NCBI GenBank assembly: GCA_016874655.1
Contig: VGTO01000017.1
Location: 1 to 32,021 of the forward strand
DNA length: 32,021 nucleotides
Source of the DNA: Bacillota bacterium
GTDB taxonomy: Bacteria > Bacillota > Dethiobacteria > DTU022
Reading direction: 5' to 3'
In this document: piece by piece, positions 23,538 to 30,506 of the stretch
Position numbering within the stretch: position 1 is the stretch's first letter
How the letters are laid out: the number at the start of each line of letters is the position of its first letter
Made by a program: the position numbers and the translations under genes
Notes under the pieces: generated by a model
The model's input: the letters and a program-made list of their open reading frames with translations, nothing else
Database searches by the model: none
Told to the model about the DNA's origin: nothing

Positions 23538-25697
23538 TTGATAAACAATCCGCTGCAACTGCTGCTCAATCCTGGTTCAATCGCTACTGTTGGCGCCGGA
23601 AATAATCCTTTGAAAATGGGGGCGATCCAGGCTTTAAGCATCGTCAAAGATGGATTTCCTGGTAAATTTTTTCCTATTCATCCCACCGAAACGAAGGTAT
23701 TTGGTTATAAAGCTTACCCGTCAGCATTTGATCTGCCGGAGGCGCCCGACCTGGTGATGTTTGTTTTGCCAGCAACGCTGGTTGTCAAGATTATGGAAGA
23801 TTTCGGAAAGATCGGCACCCGGAGGGCCATTGTTATTACGGCCGGTTTTCGCGAGATTGGTAAAGAAGGAAAACTACTGGAAGAACAGCTAAAAGAAATT
23901 ACTTCCCGCTACGGGATCAGGTTTCTTGGGCCTAACTGCATGGGAATTATCAACAGCGAGCTACCATTAAACGTAACAGTTTGCCCTTTAAGCGGCAAAC
24001 CCGGCCTGCTTGGGATGGCTTCGCAAAGTGGCACTTATATAACCCAGACTTTGCCCTACCTGCAGCAAAAGGGGATACGCTTGGCCAAGGCGATCAGCGT
24101 TGGCAACGAAGCTGATCTTGAGCTGACCGACGCTCTTGAATACCTGGGCGCAGATCCACAGTGTAAGGCGATTGCCCTCTATATAGAGGGTTTGAAAAAT
24201 GCCGGTCGCTTTCTCGATGTGGCCAGGAAGGTGACTGCCCAAAAACCGGTAATAGCCCAGTATGTAGGTGGATCTGAGGCCGGGGCCAGGGCCGGGTCGA
24301 GTCATACCGGCGCCCTGGCCGGGCCGGACTACCTCTATGATGGCCTTTTTAAACAGGCCGGTATTCTGCGTGTCGATTCGGTGGAGGAACTTTACAATCA
24401 GGGGTGGATGCTGGCCAGCCAGCCGCCGCTTAAAGGTAACAGAATCGCTGTGTTAACCAACTCGGGCGGCCCCGGGACGGCAATTTCACATACCTGTAAT
24501 GCCGGGGGGTTAGATATCCCAACTTTCTCAAAAAAACTGCAGACGGAAATTCGTCAGTACCTGCCGCCGCATGGTGCTGCAGGAAACCCGGTGGACCTGA
24601 CTTTTCACATGGATGCTGAAGTAATCAGCACCATTTTGCCGGACCTGCTCTTCAAGAGCGGCGAAGTAGACGGTATGGTTGTGCATGGCCTGATGGGCAC
24701 CGGTTTTATGAAAGCAATTCATCCACATGTGCAGGAGCTTTTTGGCGGTATTAGCTCTGAAGATTTTATCAGCCAGTTTAAGCGCGATCTCACCGATTCT
24801 CTTGCAGTCTTTGACCGCTATGATTTGCCGGTGGCGCTTTCTTCATTTTTTGGCCGGGAAGACAATTTCACAGATGTTTACCGGGAGAAGGGCATTCCGG
24901 TCCTCGACGGACCGGAAAAGGCAGCCAGGTCAATGTTGGCTCTTTACCGTTACCGGCTGGTCAGGCAGCGGTCGCTATATCAGTTACCTGTTTTGCCCCC
25001 GGTTTCTGTGATCGCGTCACAACTGATCAAGGCGGCGCTTGCAGAAGGCCGCACAGTGCTTGACGAATTTGAATCAAAGCAGTTACTGGCGGCCTACGAT
25101 GTGACGACTGTTGAGGAAATTTTAACGCATTCGGAAGAAGAGGCCGTAAAGGCAGCAATTAAAATCGGTTATCCTCTGGCCCTAAAAGGTTGTTCTGCAG
25201 AATTTGCCCATAAAACGGGAAAGGGTTTAATCCATTTAAATGTCGGGAAAGAGGAAGAAGTGCGCGAGGCTTACCGTGCGGTGATGGAGGCCGCGGGGCA
25301 GGAGATACCGCTCTTGGTGTCGAAAATGATCACAGGCGAACGGGAACTGATGGCTGGTCTGGTGAGGCATTCTTCCTTCGGGCCTTGTGTGCTCTTCGGA
25401 CTCGGCGGCATTTTGGCGGAGGCTTTTAAAGACAGGACATTTCGACTGGCGCCACTCAATGAAGCGGAAGCGAAAGAGATGCTGCAGGATATCAGGGCTA
25501 GTGAGCTTCTTGGCCCTTACCGCGGAATGCCTGCAGTCGATCAAGATCAGTTGGCCACAGTCCTGCAGGCGGTTGGCAATCTGGCCATGCTTCATCCGGA
25601 GATTTTAGAAATTGATCTTAATCCGGTCATAATCAGCGGAGCAAATCCGGTCGTAGTTGATGCCCTGGTCATTATTGATAGCCCTGTAGGCAGGTGA
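23538..25697 (+). CDS. ADP-forming acyl-CoA synthetase, fused alpha and beta subunits
   Basis: This 719-aa enzyme interconverts acyl-CoA plus ADP and phosphate with acid plus ATP, giving substrate-level phosphorylation. The alpha part (1 to about 460) has a CoA-binding Rossmann region (GSIATVGAGNNPLKMGAIQA, GIRFLGPNCMGI) and the phospho-histidine H256 in SSHTGALAGPD. The beta part (about 490-719) is an ATP-grasp domain with GYPLALKGCSAEFAHKTGKG and GLGGILAEAFKDRTF, ending in EIDLNPVIISG. The fused order is alpha-beta. The start is TTG at 23538, 8 nt after GGGGGAGG. The MoaD/ThiS-like gene begins 6 nt after its stop. Acetate is the default substrate, but branched or aromatic acids are also used by this family. 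Confidence 0.93.
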   Translation: MINNPLQLLLNPGSIATVGAGNNPLKMGAIQALSIVKDGFPGKFFPIHPTETKVFGYKAYPSAFDLPEAPDLVMFVLPATLVVKIMEDFGKIGTRRAIVITAGFREIGKEGKLLEEQLKEITSRYGIRFLGPNCMGIINSELPLNVTVCPLSGKPGLLGMASQSGTYITQTLPYLQQKGIRLAKAISVGNEADLELTDALEYLGADPQCKAIALYIEGLKNAGRFLDVARKVTAQKPVIAQYVGGSEAGARAGSSHTGALAGPDYLYDGLFKQAGILRVDSVEELYNQGWMLASQPPLKGNRIAVLTNSGGPGTAISHTCNAGGLDIPTFSKKLQTEIRQYLPPHGAAGNPVDLTFHMDAEVISTILPDLLFKSGEVDGMVVHGLMGTGFMKAIHPHVQELFGGISSEDFISQFKRDLTDSLAVFDRYDLPVALSSFFGREDNFTDVYREKGIPVLDGPEKAARSMLALYRYRLVRQRSLYQLPVLPPVSVIASQLIKAALAEGRTVLDEFESKQLLAAYDVTTVEEILTHSEEEAVKAAIKIGYPLALKGCSAEFAHKTGKGLIHLNVGKEEEVREAYRAVMEAAGQEIPLLVSKMITGERELMAGLVRHSSFGPCVLFGLGGILAEAFKDRTFRLAPLNEAEAKEMLQDIRASELLGPYRGMPAVDQDQLATVLQAVGNLAMLHPEILEIDLNPVIISGANPVVVDALVIIDSPVGR

Positions 25698-25703
25698 TCT
25701 GGA

Positions 25704-25982
25704 TTGAAGAAGTTAGAGATTCTTGCGTTTGGTAAGCTACATTTTCTTTTTGCCGAGCGTAACTGGCCGATCCCGATGACCTATGAGTTGGAAAAGCCGG
25801 TCACGGCTGATCAGTTGCGCGAGATACTTGATATTCCGGTGGAAGATGTTGAGGTGGTTTTTATTAACCGGCTTTTAAAACCGCTTTCAACAATGCTTAA
25901 ACCCGGTGACCGGATCGCATTTGTGCCTCCCGGTGTTCCCAGCATTCACCGTTTTAACCTTGGTTTTTACGAAGTAAAATAG
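25704..25982 (+). CDS. MoaD/ThiS-like ubiquitin-fold protein lacking a C-terminal GG
   Basis: This 92-aa beta-grasp protein starts at TTG 25704, 6 nt after the acyl-CoA synthetase stop. The body matches MoaD/ThiS (MKKLEILAFGKLHFLFAERN, then VEVVFINRLLK and LKPGDRIAFVPPGVPS). Sulfur carriers end in Gly-Gly, which is thiocarboxylated. This one ends RFNLGFYEVK, so it cannot use that chemistry by itself. Relatives without GG occur near tungsten or molybdenum aldehyde oxidoreductase genes. Here a link to the acyl-CoA synthetase (shared operon) is the only context. Ends in TAG. Confidence 0.78.
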   Translation: MKKLEILAFGKLHFLFAERNWPIPMTYELEKPVTADQLREILDIPVEDVEVVFINRLLKPLSTMLKPGDRIAFVPPGVPSIHRFNLGFYEVK

Positions 25983-26018
25983 CAGAGAAATAAAAAGAGG
26001 CAAAAAGAGGAATAAATA

Positions 26019-26690
26019 ATGTGCGGACGCTTTGCCCTGGTAACCGAAAAACACATCCTGGAAATGCTATTTGAGCTTGATTATTCCTTAACATTTGAGC
26101 TGAAGCCACGTTACAACATAGCTCCAACCCAGCAGGTGCCTGTAATAAGGCTCTCAGCTGCAGAAGAAAAACGTGAGCTGGCTTTTTTAAAGTGGGGGCT
26201 GGTCCCTTTCTGGGCCAGGGATGCAGCTATCGGTAACCGTCTGATCAATGCCCGCGCCGAAACTGCCCATGAAAAGCCGGCCTTCCGCGATGCCTATAAA
26301 AAAAGGCGCCTGCTTGTTCCGGCCAGCGGTTTTTACGAATGGAAAAGCGAAACTGGCGGCAAACAACCTTACTTCATTACCGCTAAAAGTCAGGAACTAA
26401 TTTCCCTGGCCGGGCTCTGGGAAAGATGGGATCAGGGGCTTGAACAGCCACTTGAAACCTTTACCATTCTTACTACCGAACCGAACCCGCTAGTCGCCGA
26501 ACTGCATAACCGGATGCCGGTTATTATCCCGCCGCAATCCTTTGACGCCTGGCTCGATCCCCTGACCACAGAAGATCACCTGCAGGAATTCCTGAAGCCC
26601 TACCCTGAAGATCAGCTTACTTATTATCCCGTTTCACGCCTGGTAAATAAACCGTCAAACGATCTGCCAGAACTGATCAGGCCTCTTTAG
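26019..26690 (+). CDS. SRAP domain peptidase (HMCES/YedK family)
   Basis: This is a 223-aa SOS response-associated peptidase that shields abasic DNA by covalent linkage. Catalytic and binding residues are all there: C2 right after Met, N77 in NRLINARAE, E107 in ASGFYEW and H163 in ELHNRMP. Near the C-terminus, YPVSRLVNKPSNDLPELI is the family's typical tail. The start ATG follows AGAGG. It lies 36 nt after the MoaD-like gene and may be in the same transcript, though its DNA-repair role does not match the metabolic genes. It ends in TAG. Confidence 0.95.
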   Translation: MCGRFALVTEKHILEMLFELDYSLTFELKPRYNIAPTQQVPVIRLSAAEEKRELAFLKWGLVPFWARDAAIGNRLINARAETAHEKPAFRDAYKKRRLLVPASGFYEWKSETGGKQPYFITAKSQELISLAGLWERWDQGLEQPLETFTILTTEPNPLVAELHNRMPVIIPPQSFDAWLDPLTTEDHLQEFLKPYPEDQLTYYPVSRLVNKPSNDLPELIRPL

Positions 26691-26731
26691 AATCTGAAGG
26701 CAGCAGCCGTGTTTCAGAAACCTCCGTAAGA

Positions 26732-26760
26732 TTGAACTTTACCCCTGCTTCAATTATAAT
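26732..26760 (+). promoter_or_regulatory. Promoter of the mtbB-mtbC operon
   Basis: TTGAAC (26732-26737) and TATAAT (26755-26760) are exactly 17 bp apart. The transcript would start near 26767, leaving a leader of about 160 nt before the mtbB ATG. I see only weak stems in that leader (for example near 26834-26862), so a riboswitch is not called. Confidence 0.6.
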
Positions 26761-26925
26761 CAATAGTTGGAGCTGAATTAGTATGTACGTGACTACAGTA
26801 TTTAACACTACAGGCATTATCATTATGGTTCGGCGCCTGCACGATTCCTAATTGCCGGCGTATTTTTGGTGTACCCGGTAAGCAACTTTAGCGAATATCA
26901 GTAACTTAGGAAGGAGTGTACGAAA

Positions 26926-28329
26926 ATGAGTGAATTCTTTACCAGGATGGGAGACGGTTCGGGCGTCTACATGACAGCCGAAGAAATCCGTGAAGACATC
27001 CTGAAAGGTGTAAAAGATGCGGCAGATCGCGGCAAAATCCCGGAACTGACGCAGGAAGAGATGGACTATCTCTACAAGATAATTACCATGCCGGGCAATA
27101 TTGTCGGGGTGGAACGCGGGCGCGAGGTAGTTAGCACCTCCGATTCCGGTAGCTGTAAGATGACCTACCATGCCAATATTGCGATGGAGCGTTCAATGGC
27201 TGTACTGGTCAGCGAAAAAGTATTGGGCGCCGATTCGGTTGATATTGGCAACATGGATTACAGCTATAAGGCTGTGAAGCAGATCATCCACAACGAAACC
27301 CCGGTGATGGAGCTAGCTCAGCTCAATGCGGTAATGCCTGTTCTTTACGGCTCCATGCCCAACCTGGGCCTTTATACCAAGCCGGATGGCCCGGTGGAAA
27401 ACTGGTCCGAGCTGCTGCCGCTGGCCAAGATCGATGAAGCGCGGGCAGCCCAGGAAGAAGCGGTTGAGCATGCTGTGCGCGATATAGTCTTTGTGGCCGG
27501 CGAAATGTATGCAGCAGGAGCTGATGGCATTAACCTGGACACCTGTGGCGCTTCAGGCGACGCTGATTTCTTAGCCGGCTTGTTGGCCACTGAAAAGATA
27601 AAGGAAAAATACCCTGACTTAGGGGTTGAGTTTGGCGCCGCGGGGGAGTTTGTGCTCGGTATGCACGGCAAGATAGAATATGATGGTGCAAAAATTGCGG
27701 GCCTTTATCCGCACAAGCAGGTCAAGCTGGCCGAAAAAGCGGGCGCAAATATCTTTGGTGCAGTGGTTAACACTAACACCAATATGTCTTTTCCCTGGAA
27801 TATTGCCCGCACTGTTACCTTTGTCAAAGCCTGCACAGCAGCGGCTGAGATCCCGGTTCACGTTAATGTGGGCATGGGGGTAGGCGGCATTCCGATGAGT
27901 GAAATACCGCCGATTGATGTAGTTACCAGAGCCGATAAAGCGCTGATCGAGATTGGCAAAGCCGATGGTTTATAGATAGGCGTAGGCGATACTTTCAGCC
28001 TGGAAGTAGCTCACGCCGTATCTTCCTGCATGAGTGGAATTCGCACAGCCGGAGATCTGGTCCTGCGGATGCAACTCGCAAAAAGCATGAAGATCGACGC
28101 AGCCAAACAATATGTAGCCGATAAGCTTGGTGTCAAGCCAATCGATTTGAGTGATTCTGACCTGATGGCCGAAATCAGGGCCAAGTATGGCTTTGGTCGC
28201 TCGTTTGACCTTAACAAATCGCCCAAGGGCATTGAGGCCAAGTTTAATATTGCCCGCAAGATTGGTATTAAAATTAATTCAGTGGAGCTCTTCATGGCAA
28301 GAGCCGGACTGAATAAAGAAGGAGCATAA
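26926..28329 (+). CDS. mtbB: Dimethylamine:corrinoid methyltransferase MtbB with in-frame amber (pyrrolysine)
   Basis: The frame 26926-28329 encodes 467 aa when the TAG at 27973-27975 (codon 350) is read as pyrrolysine. It demethylates dimethylamine and passes the methyl group to the corrinoid protein MtbC. The N-terminal part (MSEFFTRMGDGSGVYMTAEE, then VDIGNMDYSYKAVK, GSMPNLGLYTKPDGPVEN, INLDTCGASGDAD, GLYPHKQVKLAEKAGANIF and HVNVGMGVGGIPM) and the part after TAG (IGVGDTF, MSGIRTAGDLVLRM, KIDAAKQYVADKLGV, NIARKIGIKINS) both match archaeal MtbB. The amber sits in DGL-TAG-IGVGD, where MtbB has DGI-Pyl-VGVGD. Total length equals that of archaeal MtbB as I recall. GGAAGGAG is 9 nt before ATG. 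The C-terminal frame has no start site of its own. Confidence 0.93.
27973..27975 (+). other. In-frame TAG read as pyrrolysine (codon 350 of mtbB)
   Basis: This amber triplet interrupts a conserved protein at the place where MtbB proteins carry pyrrolysine near the active site. The reading frame stays open for 117 more codons and keeps family similarity on both sides. Decoding needs tRNA-Pyl and PylS, which are not in this window. It could in principle be an ordinary nonsense mutation, but the exact position argues against that. Confidence 0.88.
27979..28017 (+). promoter_or_regulatory. Nested stem-loop just after the amber codon
   Basis: GGCGT (27979-27983) pairs with ACGCC (28013-28017), and inside it AGGC (27984-27987) pairs with GCCT (27998-28001) around a 10-nt loop. 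The first stem starts 3 nt after the TAG. It resembles in position the PYLIS element of archaeal mtmB. Whether bacterial genes need such an element is doubtful, so this is tentative. Confidence 0.35.
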
Positions 28330-28332
28330 AAG

Positions 28333-28977
28333 ATGAGTCTGGAATCAATTCTTGCAGCAGCAAAGCAAGCGATTATCGACATCGATGAAGATAAAGCGGT
28401 ATGTGTGGCTAAAGAGGCGCTTGAAGAAGGATTAAATCCGGTTCAGGTGCTGTCTGAAGGCTACAGTGCGGGGATCCGTGAAATAGGGGAACTTTTCAGC
28501 AGGGGCGAGGTATTCCTGCCGGAGATGATCCTTTCGGCTGAGGCAATGAAAGCGGCAACAGCAGTTCTGGAGAGTGCCATCACCGGCGCTGCCGCAGAAA
28601 AGATCGGCAAAATGATCTTTGCCACTGTTGAAGGCGATGTTCACGATATTGGTAAAAGTATCGCCATTGCTCTGATCCAGACCCAGGGAGTGGAAGTAAT
28701 CGACCTGGGTAGAGATGTGCCCGTCGATAAAATCATTGAAGCGGCAGAGGAGCACGGCGCCAAGGTAATCGGAACCAGCGCGCTCCTGACAACGACTATG
28801 CCCAACCAGGAGAAACTGGAAAAGGTCTTGCGCGAGCGTGGCCTGCGCGATAAGTATAAAACGATTGTCGGTGGCGCACCCTGCACCCAACGCTGGGCCG
28901 ACAAGATCGGTGCCGATGCTTACGCGGAAGATGCCGGCGAGGGCGTTACCAAGGTCCTCGAGCTAATGAAAAGCTAA
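28333..28977 (+). CDS. mtbC: Corrinoid protein of dimethylamine methyltransferase (MtbC-like)
   Basis: This 214-aa protein holds the cobalamin that accepts the methyl group from MtbB. The N-terminal helical cap (about 1-85) has the corrinoid-protein pattern GEVFLPEMILSAEAMKAA. The C-terminal Rossmann domain carries the cobalt ligand H104 in EGDVHDIGKSI, then GTSALLTTTM and IVGGAPCT, all typical of MttC/MtbC/MtaC. GAAGGAG, inside the end of mtbB, lies 8 nt before the ATG, only 3 nt after the mtbB stop, so translation is coupled. The corrinoid activase RamA and the second methyltransferase to tetrahydrofolate or CoM are not in the window and must lie elsewhere. Confidence 0.93.
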   Translation: MSLESILAAAKQAIIDIDEDKAVCVAKEALEEGLNPVQVLSEGYSAGIREIGELFSRGEVFLPEMILSAEAMKAATAVLESAITGAAAEKIGKMIFATVEGDVHDIGKSIAIALIQTQGVEVIDLGRDVPVDKIIEAAEEHGAKVIGTSALLTTTMPNQEKLEKVLRERGLRDKYKTIVGGAPCTQRWADKIGADAYAEDAGEGVTKVLELMKS

Positions 28978-29119
28978 GGTAATCTGATCCTGATATACAT
29001 ATTGCTAATGTGCTGTAACTGGTAAACGATGCTCACGATCGCTCGCTCCAGAATTCTAGCGGCTCATCAAGGCGCGTCACAGGAAGCCTCCTTAGGCGAC
29101 ACTTAGTCTTCGAAGTCGG

Positions 29120-29167
29120 CCCGGCCCTCAAAAGTTGAAGTTGTAATAAAATATTTTGAGGGCCGGG
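29120..29167 (+). terminator. Probable terminator after mtbBC
   Basis: CCCGGCCCTCAAAA (29120-29133) pairs perfectly with TTTTGAGGGCCGGG (29154-29167) around a 20-nt loop. Only a broken T stretch (TCCTGCTTTGCTTCTT) follows, so it is a strong stem with a weak tail. It lies 140 nt after the mtbC stop. Confidence 0.5.
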
Positions 29168-29339
29168 TCCTGCTTTGCTTCTTGATTCGCCGATAATTCT
29201 TAGTCGTTTGCTTTATGTTCGCTCTCGTTTTCAGTGACAGCTTTATTTCTGTTGGTTTTTCTGGCTATTAATACGGAGGCATTGAGATCGAGAGCGAATG
29301 CTTACTGTGACAGTAAAAAAAGTAACATGCAATTGACCC

Positions 29340-29366
29340 GGGGCTTGTGTGAAAAACACTAGCCCC
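29340..29366. terminator. Second hairpin, possible bidirectional terminator
   Basis: GGGGCT-T-GTGT pairs with ACAC-T-AGCCCC around GAAAA, with one T-T mismatch. It sits between the convergent mtbC and CvpA genes, 45 nt from the CvpA stop. The T-rich tail (GCTTTATATC) is weak. Confidence 0.4.
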
Positions 29367-29410
29367 GCTTTATATCTGTGTTAATTAAGAATTGAAAGAT
29401 GGATTAGAAG

Positions 29411-30271
29411 TTACTCAGTGCCGCAGACCGGGCAGGGGCCGGTAGGCCGGTGATAACTGTTGTTGGTCCAGATTCCACAATCAAAACGATAGCCCTGGTT
29501 GCCAAGAGCAACGGGGCATTTTTCATACATCGCATGGTAACCCTCGTATGTCTGACACCCGTCACTGGTTCTTCCACAAGACGTGCAGATGAACTTTGGT
29601 GACACCGAACCTTTATTGTTATCAACGATGCCCAAATACTCTACTTCACCCCCGCAGACAAAGCAAATTGCATTGTCAAGCGCTTTGAAGTCAATGCGGT
29701 GAAAATCAGCATCAGTACTAATTGAACTGAAATAAGTGCTAAGATCCTCGGTATATAATGTCAGCTGCGGCAGATCTAAATTAAGAGATCTGGTCACTGC
29801 ATCGTAAGCCAGGTAGACATTTTCAATAATCGGCTGTGCCATGTAAGACTCTTCTATTTGTTCGGGGAATGTATCAAATAGCGGAAAGGCAGTGAGCATG
29901 ATTAAAAGCGCTCCGACCAGGGCAATACCAACCAGTAAGCCGACGATACTTCCCAAAAACCGATCAGTGGTTTTCAGTGAACGGCTAAGGAGTGAGCAAG
30001 AAATGTAGGAGCCGAGGTAATAAATAAGAGCGGCAGAGATAACAAAAATGGCTAAAAAAGATAAAGAATCAGCCACGACCGTTGGCAGCCAGGTTCTGTC
30101 CGGCAACAGGTCGCTGAGCTGGACGTAGTAAATTTTTGCGGCCACCAGACCGCTGATTAGACCGGCAATGGAGAAGAAGCTTCTGATTAATCCGGTTCTG
30201 ATCCCCTTGATTACAGCGAACAGAAGGATTAATGCTATTAGAATATCAATCCAGTTAAATCCGTTAGGCAT
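29411..30271 (-). CDS. CvpA-domain membrane protein with zinc-ribbon C-terminus
   Basis: This is a 286-aa protein. Residues 1 to about 135 are a CvpA (colicin V production) membrane domain with four hydrophobic helices (NWIDILIALILLFAVIKGIR start, FLGSIVGLLVGIALVGALLI near the end). CvpA proteins are usually 160-200 aa. The remaining 150 residues include a soluble linker and then Cys pairs CFVCGG, CTSCGRTSDGC, a lone DCG, and CPVCGTE at the extreme end, consistent with two treble-clef or rubredoxin-like zinc sites. I know of no characterised protein with this fusion. It may sense metal or redox state at the membrane, but that is a guess. It is convergent with mtbC. Confidence 0.8.
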   Translation of the reverse strand: MPNGFNWIDILIALILLFAVIKGIRTGLIRSFFSIAGLISGLVAAKIYYVQLSDLLPDRTWLPTVVADSLSFLAIFVISAALIYYLGSYISCSLLSRSLKTTDRFLGSIVGLLVGIALVGALLIMLTAFPLFDTFPEQIEESYMAQPIIENVYLAYDAVTRSLNLDLPQLTLYTEDLSTYFSSISTDADFHRIDFKALDNAICFVCGGEVEYLGIVDNNKGSVSPKFICTSCGRTSDGCQTYEGYHAMYEKCPVALGNQGYRFDCGIWTNNSYHRPTGPCPVCGTE

Positions 30272-30506
30272 TATTCTGCTACCTGCTTCCCAATAAGATT
30301 TATTAATCTGATCGCCATTTGTTATTATAGCTCATTTTTTTCTGTTTTTCTGAAAAATTAACATTTACAAGCAGGAATAATTTTACTGACCGCGAAAATA
30401 AATTAATTGGATGAAAATGATCGGGAAGGAGGTTTTAAGGGTCCTCAGGTCGATTTTTGCTGTGACGCCCATAAAGGGTCAATAACAGTCAGGAGGTATG
30501 TTGTTT
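30272..30506 (+). other. Divergent intergenic region before nhaC
   Basis: This 235-bp gap contains no clear promoter. A 24-codon ATG frame (30411-30485) is visible with no binding site before it; an internal AAGGAGG lies in it. It might be a leader peptide of the antiporter gene but I do not call it as a gene. AGGAGG for the antiporter is at 30491-30496. Confidence 0.4.

Larger units (their letters stand above)
28978..29410. other. 433-bp non-coding region with several hairpins
   Basis: There is no gene between mtbC and the convergent CvpA gene. The stretch holds at least four inverted repeats: 29120-29167 (14-bp perfect arms), 29218-29298 (10-bp arms TTCGCTCTCG and CGAGAGCGAA), 29302-29316 (TTACTG-TGA-CAGTAA) and 29340-29366 (interrupted 10-bp stem). 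I looked for a tRNA-Pyl-like sequence and saw none. The rest from 28978 to 29100 shows no recognisable signal. Confidence 0.6.

Noticed and set aside
26767-26925. Cobalamin riboswitch in the mtbB leader
   Set aside because: The leader is about 160 nt and I could not find the conserved B12-box pattern; the stems visible are weak.
28030-28329. Separate 99-aa gene after mtbB
   Set aside because: It is in the same frame as mtbB, has no ribosome binding site and matches the C-terminal end of MtbB, so it is part of that gene.
28978-29410. tRNA-Pyl gene or other pyl gene near mtbBC
   Set aside because: I looked for a CTA-anticodon cloverleaf and saw no such sequence in this gap or elsewhere in the window.
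30411-30485. 24-codon ATG frame before nhaC as a leader peptide
   Set aside because: It has no binding site upstream and no regulatory hairpin can be tied to it, so it is mentioned only in the gap description.
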